Source of the DNA: Alitta virens
Lineage: Eukaryota; Annelida; Polychaeta; Phyllodocida; Nereididae
Assembly (NCBI GenBank): GCA_932294295.1
Contig: OW028574.1
Location: 54,186,797-54,250,796 of the forward strand
DNA: 64,000 nucleotides
Direction: 5' to 3'
The position numbers were made by a program, and so were the translations under genes. The notes under the pieces are model-generated. The model searched no databases. It was not told the DNA's origin and saw nothing but the letters and a program-made list of their open reading frames with translations. This document shows positions 1-11,700 of the stretch, piece by piece (the first letter of the stretch is position 1; every line of letters starts with the position of its first letter).

Positions 1-185
1 TGCAGAGGGTGAGCACTGCAGTCTACATTTATGGATCTCGCCTGGACTTCCCCAGTGTGTAATTAAAGTTTTTATTATGAAATAAGATATTATGGGAAAT
101 ACATGTAAACACCACAGCATAGCCACAGGCCAATACATTTTATGAAAATGCTCAATCATACAATCAATGAAAAAATATTTCAAGT

Positions 186-328
186 ACCGTAAAGGAGGGT
201 ATTATCAACAGGGCGGGTATTTTCGACACTTTAATTAGCTTGTTAACAAAAAAATAATAATAATTGTTAACATTTTAATGTAAGTGTCGAAAATACCCGC
301 CCTGTTATTAATACCCTCCGTTACGGTT
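186..328. repeat. Fold-back MITE-like inverted repeat
   Basis: Two arms of about 45 bp (186-230 and 283-328) are near-perfect reverse complements, with only a few mismatches. They flank an AT-rich spacer of about 50 bp. The arm contains the motif GGGCGGGTATTTTCGACACT. It would fold into a strong hairpin. It has no coding capacity, so it is best read as a small non-autonomous DNA transposon. It lies in what should be the first intron of the transketolase gene. The flanking target duplication is not clear. Confidence 0.75.
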
Positions 329-1908
329 TATGACAATAATAAGGGCCGTAGGGGGGGGGGGGGGGCAACTGCCATATCAGAAGTGTGACTTCGACTGAAA
401 GGCATTTTCAAAAAGTCACTTTTGTAAACAATCACTATTTGAAGGAATAATGCCAATTTTCGGACACAATCACTCAAGTCATAACTGTAGGCTATATATT
501 TCTCTACAATTGAGTGTCATAATTGACCAGAAAGGTGACATAATTTCCCTAAGATAATAGAAAGTTTGCGATGAAGTTGTGCTAAAAAAGTTGCAATGGT
601 CATGCCGTCCTCAAAAATATCAACAGATTAAGGAATCGGCGCCTATGACGTCACAAGCCATTCCTCATGTTTAGACAAAAATTTTCATCACAAAACCACA
701 GTAAAGATCTTAATGTGTACTTTAACCTCATATAAATTTACCTTGAAACACAACTATTGTTCATATGTTGCGAATCGATAGCATTCCATCTTGTTTACTT
801 GCTCAGGACACAACGTCAATTGCAGTGGCATGTGCGCGATCTTTAGAGATTATTTCAGTTTGATATGATAGATTATAAACTAATATATGAAATCGCTACC
901 AATAACTTTTAAAACTAATACAATTTACTTGTATTTAGTTGACATAAAAATGTCAACATTTAGGAATTTGACAAGAACAATAGAGACTATAGTTTCACAG
1001 ATGGCGCTGCAGTGACGTGACAGGTGCGCCACCACGCATACAATAAATATCCTGAAATGGTAGCACTAATGTAGTGGAATTTTTTATATTGTAACAATTT
1101 TAGATCGAAATAAATCGAAAACAAGGTCCTTCCTTAAAAAAAAAACAGCTGTCAAGTTTGTTTGATCTTAAACGAATTGTGTGTGGACGATTTGTACGAC
1201 GTCAAAAAAATCATGGATTTTGTGAGGCCTGAATTTGTACTATAATCAAACTTTTCTCGGCTTCTACTGGTCAGATCTTCACCAAATTTGATTTGTAAGT
1301 TGCGCTTTTGTTTTGCGGTTCTAGTGTTGTGCCATTTATAGCTGTACTCCCAAAACTGTACGAAAGTTTTGGCAGGATTTCCCTATTATGTGAAACCGCG
1401 CTAACTTCGACCTAGCGGCCCCCCCCCCCCCAGACTTTTCCCCCCCAAAGGCAGTGTAATTTCCATGTCACTATGATAGTACCGGTAGCTGTGACAGTGA
1501 CATAGACCTAAATTTGCACGCTTCACTGAGAATGTCATATTCGAACTTCCTGTGTCCGGCTATGATTCATTTAATTTACGAACTGCCTACCTCCAGAGTC
1601 ATGAAAATTGCAGGGTCACAACTTCCCGGTGTATGACACACAAGCCCACAGAATGACATTGCAAAATGATATCGCCTTTAAATTAAGGACTAAATAGACT
1701 CACAAATAATCGTATTCTCGAATAACGACAATAAATGCATAAATGGGGCTTGAACAATTCGTTTTGCTAAGTGTAACTGGCCATGTGTAGCGACATTTCC
1801 AGACATTCATGACACAATTCCAATGTTTGCTCTGCAACGACCACGCGTTTTCTCAACGCTCTTGACAGACAAACTAGCAGCCTTTAAACACAAGATTAAT
1901 TCACTCAC

Positions 1909-2015
1909 CCCGAATTACTAGCTTGAGTAGCATTGACACTGTGAATTCGGAGCTTATTTGCGATGTCTTTAAGCTCCTGAATTGTGCGGGAATCGGGACA
2001 GTGATATTCAGCCAT
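1909..2015 (-). CDS. TKT: Transketolase, proximal first coding exon (partial gene)
   Basis: Transketolase is the thiamine-diphosphate enzyme that moves two-carbon ketol units in the non-oxidative pentose phosphate pathway in the cytosol. This exon encodes 35 codons plus two bases. The ATG is at 2015 in a good context (caacATGG) and the exon stops at a consensus GTGAGT donor just below 1909. The peptide contains LKDIANKLRIHSVNATQASN and ends at SG, matching the conserved N-terminal helix of animal transketolases just before the HPTSC segment. Exon 2 is not visible between 1 and 1908, so the rest of the gene should lie left of the window. A second, similar first exon lies at 5531-5619. The family call rests on remembered motifs, not a search. 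Confidence 0.72.
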
Positions 2016-2445
2016 GTTGCCGGTGTCTGACAGTGACCATGTGACGCATGACACGACCTTGACCTATTTACATAATATGATAATGCAATGTGCATGAGGG
2101 GCCGCATGGATAATCTTGTGTCATGTACATGTACCATGGCATACATTTTTATACCCTTTTTTTTAAGAGCTGTAGCAGATTCAAAGGTATGGGGGGGGGG
2201 GCGGTTTAAGGGGGGTTCTTAGTCCAGTAACTGAACTAGGGGGTTCTTAGCCCCCCTCCCCTTCTTGGCCTAATACATCACTGTGCATAAGAAATTAGAG
2301 GGAACACTGCAAACAATTTTGGATCTGCCCCTGACTTAAGGGTTCTTCTATATAACAAAATTAAATTAAATTGAATTGTTGATGCAATGAATTGTGTATT
2401 TATATAGATAGATATTAAATATACCTAAAGACAATATATTTATAT

Positions 2446-3739
2446 TAAAGGGGAACTAATGGAAGTTTGTATGTTAATTTCAAAAGTTCAATTAGATGTT
2501 AAATAATATATTGCAGCGAAAGGAAATGTCTTAAACTCTAGTTTGATATGATTTCAAGCCAATTAAAAGTGTAATTTGCACCAATCGCCGACATGCTGGG
2601 GGCCGCCATTATTGCACACAGCACGCAAGACAGTGACGTCACTTATGTACACTGCTAGGCCATATATGCATTCAGCCATATGAATCAATTCATAATCCTG
2701 TTGATTAAAAGTCATTACATTGTTCATTGCAATTATAACAAGAACATATAGCACAACAACATAAAGGGTGTTAATTACAATTCTTTTGGGAATACAGCAT
2801 AATTATTGCATTAATTGCAATGAGCAATTTGAATCTAAGAATTTAGGTGTATAGGCATGGGCAAATAAGATTTTGTTTCTAAACTTATTTGCTTTGTAAA
2901 TAAAATATGTTACATAATACTTAGGGGCAGTGTGCAGTATTATTTATTGTATAAATATATTTCATAGTATCTATATTTAGAGTATATATAGTGTTAGTGG
3001 GGATGTTTTAAGGGCATCATCTCCTTTACCAAGATTAATATATATTAATTACCAAATTGTGCTTATTTCAATTGTATGTTGGTTTGCGTTGCTAGATACA
3101 TGTAATGTAGGCCTACCAGTTTAAAATAAATTTTAATATCAAAAACTAATTTTCAATTTGATAATATATATTTTTTTTTTAAATATGAGTTTGAGGGGGT
3201 CATCCACGTCAGTGTTTTGTAGATAAGAACTTAGTGGATGTCTCCTGATCAAAGGTAATTGGATTATAAGATGTATTTAGACTTTTTTTATTTTATTTTA
3301 TTTATTTACTGCTTATTGTTTTGCCTTGCTGCTTTTGTTTGTTTTATTTAATTTGATCTAATAAACTCTCTCTCTCTCTAATTGCATTGTCTCAAATAGT
3401 TCAATGGCAATTACTTGACACTCAGTAAGAACTGCTCTGAAAATGCAATTAACTGTATCTAAAACTGTTGTTGACAGTTGTTCTCACTAGAATTGCAATG
3501 CTGAGCCTCCAGAATACTTGGCTGAGATTTATAGTACAACAGTGACGTATTTCCGGTCAGTGCAAAACACCGGGAAAATCAAAAATGGCGGCCTCCGTGG
3601 TTCACAAAACGGAGCAATAAATGCAGGATATTGCTTTACCAGGGCACATATGCAAGTTTTGAATAGCGTGGATGTGTTTCTATGGACCCAAGCTAACATC
3701 TGAGAGGTAAAGTGCTCAAGGGGTTAGTTCCCCTTTAAA
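2446..3739. repeat. Inverted-repeat-ended segment, possible DNA transposon
   Basis: The sequence TTAAAGGGGAACTAA at about 2446-2460 is repeated as its exact reverse complement near 3724-3738. The 1.3-kb interior has no transposase-like frame. Short interior motifs near both ends (CGGCCGCCATT-like and GTGACGT) also look mirrored. This fits a non-autonomous terminal-inverted-repeat transposon, but the TIR is only about 15 bp and no convincing target duplication was seen. It lies between the two transketolase first exons. Confidence 0.4.
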
Positions 3740-5530
3740 GATAATATATTCAGGTTTATCATATATTATCTTATATAGTACACATAAATAAATAATGTTT
3801 GCAAGGTTGATTAATTAATTTGTGGTACTAGTTTGGATAGCGACTGTCATGTCACACCAGAAAAGTGTATAAGACTGAAATTCAGACGTATTTAAATTTA
3901 TTGTACCAAACAGTTTTCAGAAAATACCTAAAATTATAAGTAGCAATTTTGGTCTACATGGTTAGCGACTGTCATACCACATGCCATTTATTGGAAATAG
4001 CATGAAAATTAGTGACATTAAATTTCAGTGTCTAAACAAAATCCAGAAAATACATATTCATCATTGATATTCTGTTGTATGTTTAAAACCCATGATGTTT
4101 CATTAGCATCACTGTCGCGGTCAATTTCACTGAAGTGATTTATTCAACTGGTGTTGAATGTTGTATTGAAGTCATTGATGTAATCATTATGGTTATCCAC
4201 TAGATTAAGCTGTTTCTGTTGGTAACATTTTCTGACACAGGAGAAATCGAACTGCACCTATTTGACTAATCAGCTATCAAAATCGGGTTATCAGCAAGCT
4301 GTCAAAACCGAGTTGTCAACACACAGATTCATTTGTAAACAAAAGTACGTGCTTGCATTAGGCCACGCCCACATCTATTTATAGCCTGGTACTATTTTAG
4401 GGCTTTTCCCGAAAATAACAGCCTCCTCTTTCCTTATTGATATCTTATGAATGGACTGCAGGTTGGTGTTGTTTGCATTACTGTTAGTTCATATTTCCTT
4501 CTGCAATTAAGCTTTATTTCATTCCCTTCTGCTCGTTGCTTGCGTAGTCTTACTGATGAACAATGAGGCCTTATGCATTAATTTCTAAGGCCTAAGCACC
4601 ACAGCCAATCACAGAGTCTGTTAGAGCTTGTTGCCTTGCAAAATGGCCTTGCAAAGAAATAAGCTCTACTCTGATTGGTCGAACGTTCATTTAGTTGACA
4701 AGCCTCATGGCAATGGACATGGCTCCCATCCAGTCCCATGAAACATTCAAAACCATAGTTCTACTGCTTGTCCAGTCTTGGAATCACCTAGAAATGGTCA
4801 TTAATGGAGTTCTAACGTGAGTTTCTTCAAGTTTGTCAGGAAAATCCTAAGTAAAGAACGATTTTTGTGTAAGTTGAGCTAAGTAGGTCATTATTATTTT
4901 GTGCGCATCATGGCCGCGCAGAATATCTAGGACAACATAGTTCCGATCCGGTCATCTGAGAATAGCATGACAGTAGATTTTGTTTTTGGCCAATCTCTAG
5001 TCATAAAAGCCCTACGGGCGGCCCCTACGGGGCCGCTCCTGCGGCCTATCATTGACCTTTATGCTGATCGCCATCAGCCGACTGCCAGCAAACCTCAAAT
5101 TACACCACGTCTGCCTCCAATTCATGCTAAATAAGGCCATGACAATTGGTACCCATGAGGGACAATCGTTCAATAATATACAAAATATGTATTTTGACCA
5201 TATTCTGCAGTTGCAGGTCCATAATTCACACAACATACGACAAATTGTAATTTGACAGCTGCTGTCAGCGAACGGAGATCCAGCAAAATCATGCTTGTCA
5301 TGCAATGTCATGGCATGCTATAAACTATACTCCCTTTAAATTTATTAGTCTATTTTGAACCATGGGAGCAATTTAGGCTAATTGGTTTTATGCAGACAAA
5401 AATAAGCCAACTGCTGAGACTTGGTGCATTATTTCATGACTGGCGTAGATATCTATATACTGTAGGCCTAAAGTAAAGGCTTTCAATTTCCGAGATATAT
5501 ATATTATTATAGCATAATCAGATTACTCAC

Positions 5531-5619
5531 CCAGAATTTGAAGCATTAGTTGCCACAATGCTGTGAATGCGAAGTTTGTTGGCAATGTCTTTTAAAGCTT
5601 GCACGTCAACAGGAGCCAT
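5531..5619 (-). CDS. TKT: Transketolase, distal first coding exon (alternative or duplicated)
   Basis: This exon encodes 29 codons plus two bases, from an ATG at 5619 (gacaccATGG) to a GTGAGT donor below 5531. The peptide begins MAPVDVQALKDIANKLRIHS and ends NASNSG. It parallels the exon at 1909-2015, ends at the same residue pair and in the same splice phase. No downstream transketolase exons were seen between 2016 and 5530. Two readings remain: an alternative first exon with its own promoter feeding one shared set of downstream exons, or a relic of a tandem gene duplication. The first is favoured because reading frame and splice site are intact. Confidence 0.68.
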
Positions 5620-7693
5620 GGTGTCTGCTGCTATATCCTCTCCCTGTCTGGTGACCAAATGAAGCATGTGCAGTGCGCAAGCTCACCAAATAAGGCCGCC
5701 TGATCCCCTTTAACGCATTGTCACCGTTAAGTAAGATGCTTATGTGTTCACAAACTAGGAAATGTCATATCATGCGTACGTATCAGCATTTTAGCAATTC
5801 AGGGCATATATATATATACCAAAATTCAGCAGAAGTGACCCTTGCCTTTTTGGGGGGGGGGGGGGGGAGGGTTTCTGACCCTCCTTGGCTACGCCCCTAG
5901 CCTATAAACGCTAAATTTAGTAATCATATTATTTATAACAAAACATGAAATGGCAGACACATTTTCATAGGTGATAAAAATCCTGCAATGTGTTTAACAA
6001 TTTTTTTAAATATGGCACATATTTTTACAACATTCACATTATCATTCAAATTATGTTGTGGCAATATTATATGGAAATAATGTATCAATATGAAAGTTTG
6101 GACCCTAGAAATGCTTGCGGCAATATTATAAATCATATCATCAAGAAACATTAAAATAGTTTAACCATGTAAACTATATTATAGAATGTTGTCTCAACAT
6201 TTACACAATCTGTTTTGGAACATTTTTTGTCAAATATTGTCCCAATGAGTGAGTTCTAATATTATTCAAAAGTTGTCGTGTTTTTTTGCAGGGACATTAG
6301 CCCGATGCTGGGAACCCATGGGAATAGCACATGATAGACAGGGGCGTCGATTCAGGGGAGGGGGGATGTGGGGGATATATGCCCCCCCCCCCCCCTGATC
6401 AATGCAATCATCCCTGAAATTCACAAATCTTTTTAGTTTGGGAACATTTGTGATATGTTAAACAGTTTTACACTTGATATCATATATCAGCAAGTTTATG
6501 TTTGGCATCAATGTTCCACCATTAATTTGTGATATATTAAAAAAAGTACAGACTGTACTGCAGAAGCCAGACCAAAATTGCTATTCAGTTGGCATTTTAC
6601 CATCTAGATGTCTAATGTAAACCACAGAGCTAAATCACTCTGTTTATAAACAGCTCATGCTAATATTGAAAAAAGAAAAAAAAAAAGGGCCACCTCATCA
6701 TCTTAATTGGACCAACTGGCGGATCCGGCCCTGACTCTACCGGGGGGGGGGGGGGGGTCATGACTGAAAAATGTGTTCCTGTCAAGCACATTTCAGAAAT
6801 AAGACTCAGTTGTATGGTCAACATACTGTCGATATTGTGTCAAAATATATTGGGGTAATTCCTAATGACATTAGCTGATACTGGGAAAACAGGTAGATGC
6901 ACTAATTATAACATCCCCCCAGAATATAGTTTATGCTTAATGTGTTCAAACATTAGTGTAGAAGATAAAGAACTTTTTTGTTTCACTGCGATTTTTATGA
7001 TGATATAAGAAAAAATTTCATGCAAGTCAGGCGAAAAGTGTAGATTACTTATTAATGAAAATTTTGGGAAAGATACAGTATATGTAGGCCTACAATAAAA
7101 GCAAGTAAAACTTGTGTAACTAGTATAACTAACCATTATGCAGTGTTGTTGCCACTATGTATTTTGTTTTTGATTATGAATAGTGACCTGTAATACCAAA
7201 CTGGGTTGGGTGACATTAAATTGTATATTTATTTTGTAATGTTGAACATCACACGTCACGTAAATAAAATATATTTTGAACTTGACTTGATGACTATATA
7301 TCAAGCATTGGATTTTTATCCTGTTTGAATTGAGCACAAACACGTCATGTAAGAGCTTGTTAGACTGGTGATGATTCATTAAGACCATCAAAAAAAGATG
7401 CTCACAAACGAAAAAGAGAGAACATAAAAATCACCTCAACTTTCAAGTCTCTGAGCCTCACACATGACAAGCACTTCCACTTTCAGTCTTACCTAAAATT
7501 AAGTCAAATTATCTGAGGCATTAAACAATTAGGCCCTAGCTGAAGTTAACTTTAAGTGGAGGTATGACAATATCATCAAAAGGTATTAATTATGCAGAAG
7601 GTTACCATATCATTCTGACAGAAACCCTAAAACATTTCACACTCCCATCCTCAGTCCCAGCGCAAGGGTGCACACAAATCCCCCACAGTATCT

Positions 7694-7985
7694 GGCGAAA
7701 TAGGTTGTAATTTTTATTTTATTTTGTAGCGTTGATAATTAAGTCATTGTAGAAACAAATGAAGATTAATTCCCTTCGAAATTGTATTTGCTTGTTGCCG
7801 GTAAGCCCTTAAAGAATTTGCACACACCATAAATTGGATGGCGAAATAGGTTGTAATTTTTATTTTATTTTGTAGCGTTGATAATTAAGTCATTGTAGAA
7901 ACAAATGAAGATTAATTCCCTTCGAAATTGTATTTGCTTGTTGCCGGTAAGCCCTTAAAGAATTTGCACACACCATAAATTGGAT
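7694..7985. repeat. Exact 146-bp tandem duplication
   Basis: Two adjacent copies of a 146-bp unit, starting at about 7694 and 7840, look identical base for base. The duplication lies in unique-looking non-coding DNA about 0.4 kb left of the Polinton insertion. It is either a very recent tandem duplication or an assembly artefact. Confidence 0.9.
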
Positions 7986-8373
7986 GGCAACACAGTCACT
8001 GATGTCATGCAAATGTAAATAATATAGCTTATGCGGAGTTTTAATTTAAACTTCTTTTTTTTATTATAATTTTCAGAGGTGTATACTGATGTAGAAGTGG
8101 ACCTAATCATGAGCCTGAGCTCCCCAACTATTGCCATTTATATATTCAGTATAAAAATAACTAATTGCAGTTTTGTTGAAGTTGATAACTGCCAGATACT
8201 GATCGAATGTTCATTTGAAAATCTAGATTTTCTCTCCTTATTCCAGACATGTTATATTCAATCTAAATCATGTTATAAAATATTGTCAAAATATTTTTTC
8301 TGCAAGAAGTCACAGTATTTGTTCAATACAATAATATCAATGTCATGAGTATCTTCTGGCTATGTTTCAAGGA

Positions 8374-8379
8374 AACATG
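8374..8379. repeat. Left 6-bp target-site duplication of the Polinton
   Basis: AACATG immediately precedes the left terminal inverted repeat. The same hexamer immediately follows the right terminus at 26174-26179. A 6-bp duplication is the hallmark of Polinton/Maverick integration. Confidence 0.92.
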
Positions 8380-8480
8380 AGTAGTAAGAGGGCTACTATA
8401 AAACGTTAGCTTCCCGTAGCCCGCGACAGGCGGCGCTAGTGGTACTCATGACGGTGGCCGCTAGGTGGAGCTACCGCTAG
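8380..8480 (+). repeat. Left terminal inverted repeat of the Polinton
   Basis: It begins AGTAGTAAGAGGGCTACTAT. All 101 bases match the reverse complement of 26073-26173. Beyond 8480 the two ends keep only patchy similarity, to about 8580. In related elements these ends are thought to be the origins of protein-primed replication and the integrase substrates. Confidence 0.93.
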
Positions 8481-8622
8481 TCGGCTGATATGTATGGACA
8501 GCGGACCACCAAAAGGGTGCCCGAGGGGGTAACCGTACCTCTCTGCATGACCGATGAGTCCTGCTGAATACCAAGAGTGCGTGATAAGTGTAACAATGTG
8601 AAGAACCATTGTTTTTGTTGTG

Positions 8623-8633
8623 TATATAAAAGG
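8623..8633 (+). promoter_or_regulatory. Candidate TATA box for the polymerase gene
   Basis: TATATAAAAGG lies about 93 bases before the polymerase ATG at 8726. A transcription start 25-30 bases downstream would leave a short leader of about 65-70 bases. This suggests nuclear RNA polymerase II transcription, consistent with the introns. It is a motif match only. Confidence 0.55.
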
Positions 8634-8725
8634 TTGAAGAATTAACTATTCAACACTTTATGTAAAGGATAATGCTGAAAGAGTAATATTCGGATGGTTA
8701 TTGTTACCTAACAGCCTACATATGA

Positions 8726-11700
8726 ATGGCTGACATACCAGCAAAAAGGATTAGGCCAGAGGGGGCTAGTAATGATGCAAAACCATACATTATACAACCC
8801 GTGAAGGAAAGAATATCGAGGAAATTCGGTATTGAAGAAGTAACATATAAAGCCAAATTCAACAATGTTTTACAAGGTGAACAGTTGATCGGCCTGCAAG
8901 ATGAACTGCACAACATGTTTACAGATATTATGGACCTGGTTAAAGACAAACATCCAAATAAGGAAGACAAAGCACGTGTCACAGTCAATCACGCAGGATT
9001 AGAGAGGGAGGTGTTCATACACTGCCAACCGCAGCATAACATCACAGCTGGTGTTATAATGGAACGGTAAGAGATATGTTACAATGTACCATTTTTAACA
9101 TAAGTATTACCTATGGTAATATTAACATTACCTGTAGTAATATTAACCACAATGTATACATATAATTATAGCTCCACACACGGATATTACAGGTATTAAT
9201 AGTTATATTATTATTTACAGAATAAACACTGTTCTCCAATCAAACAAATCCCTAAATATCGATGATACATTCGAAGTTAATATCGGTATAATGAGTGCTG
9301 ATGATCAAGGGGGAGGATGCAGTAGAGCCATCGTCGATGCAGATCCGCTATCTACTAATTGTACTGTAAGGAAAAAACGCTCAATGGTATTTATCCCTGT
9401 AGTACGCAATGAGTATTTATGCGCAGCTAGAGCTATTATCACATGCAAAGCAAAGCTAGATAACCTATCAGCAGCTAAGTTTGCAAAGCTTATTAGAAAA
9501 GATAGAGTGTTAAGTAAGGCCTACGATTCACAACGTAGCTGTGCCATCAGACTTCATAGACAGGCCAACGTACCTACAAATAGACCAGTTACAGTTAAAG
9601 AACTACATAAATTTGAGACAGTGTTAGATATCCAAATCATAGTTATCTCTGGTGATACAGGAAATGATGTGATATATAAAGGTTTGATCACAAGACCACG
9701 CAAAATATTTATATATCTTAAAGATGAGCATTATCACAGTATCACTGGAATCAAAGGTTTTTATGTTAACAGGAAGATATGCATTCACTGTTTAGAAGTG
9801 CACAGTAAGAATGGTAGACATGGTTGTGATAATGTGTGCAGTACATGCTGTTCAGAGTATTGTATGTTTGACAATAATTCGATAGTTTGTCCAGATTGTA
9901 ACTTGACATGTCGTAATACTTCATGCTATCAGAGACATAAAGAACAATGACAGTATAGCACAGGTGCACTTAAAGGTAAGGATCAACCATCCCTATGCAA
10001 TCAGTACTACAGATGTACAAAATGTTTTGTAACATTGGATACTGTAAAAAGAGCCAAGCAGCTGCATATATGTGGTGAATGGATTTGTACATGCTGTTGC
10101 GAGTACGTCCTAGGCAACCATTCATGCTATTACAGAATAAAGAAGCCTAAGATGTCATCAGGCAGTTTTCTTTATTATGATTTCGAAACATGTCAAGACA
10201 CTATCATTAATTGTGATCGCGGCTACAAGAACAAACGACGTGATGGTTGTGATAAGTGCACCTCAACATATCTGTGCACGTCATGTCGTAAATGTATAAA
10301 CTGCAAGAGATCATATTGTGGATTGCAAAGACATGTCCCTAACTTTTTGGTTTGTCAATCAGTGTGCGATGTATGCAAAGATCATGAGTTCACACCGCAG
10401 TCCAAGTGTGTTAACTGCGGTGATAGATGTAACATTTGCTCTGTTAAAGACGTTTCAGCAAAAAACTTTGTTAGAGAGCTATGTCAACGCGGCACATGTG
10501 GTATGAGGGAAAAGATATTCAGAGGCCCAAATACAACAGACGAATTTTGTAAATGGCTGTTAACACCCCAACATAAAGGTGTAACAGTAATAGCTCATAA
10601 TGCCAAGGCCTTCGATGCCCATTTTATACTCGGATACTGTGTTGATAATGGCATCTTCCCTGAAATTATATTCTCTGGGACTAAGATTATGTTGATGAGT
10701 ATAAACCAAGGTGTGAACATCAGGTTTATAGATAGCCTGAATTTTCTCCCAATGCGTTTAAAGAACTTACCTAAAGCATTAGGTTTGCGCGGTGAGCTTA
10801 AAAAGGGTGACTTTCCTCACCTAGCAAACACTCTAGCTAATCAAAACTACGTTGGGCCAATGTTTGACCCATATTATTATGGCGTTGATTTTATGTCCAC
10901 AGCAGATAGAACAGAATTCTTCACATGGTACAATGAACAAAGTGGTAAGACATTTAATTTCCAGCAGGAAATGTTAGACTATACACGTTCAGATGTCACA
11001 ATTTTGAGAGAGGCGTGCACTAATTTTAGAACGCTTATACAATCTGTTACACATATAGCAGACTCAAGTGTTCCAGGTGTAGACCCATTTGCTCATGCTA
11101 CCTTGGCATCTTGTGCTATGCAGGTAATCAGGCAGCTAATGTTGCATGAAGTGCATAATGTAACCTTAACGGATGGCAGGTCAGGGGAAGCAGTGTTAAG
11201 ACGTGATACATGGTATTTTAATGGTGCCATCATCAATCCTGGCCTTATAGCCACATCAATGTTTGTTAAGTCACCTATACCTCAGATACCTGCACAAGGG
11301 TATGGTAAACACCATAATGCCAGCCAAAAGTCATCATTATGGTTAGAATGGATAAGCCACTCCGAAGGTAGGCCTATACAACATGCTAGGAATGGCGGTG
11401 AATTCTGCATACCTGGAACACGGTACTTTGTCGATGGTATACATATAGACAGCAAAACGGTTTATGAATACCTAGGATGTCGTTTCCATGGACACACATG
11501 TCTACAAGACAGACACATACGAGACCCTCGTACACGTATGACATTGAAGGCGCTCTATGACAGAACTTTAGAACGTCTCGCTGAGATCGAACAACTAGGT
11601 TACAAGATTATCTCAATTTGGGAATGTCACTATGATAAACTCCTTGGTACTAATTCGCTCATGAGACAATTTATTAACACGTGCGATACTGTAAAACCTT

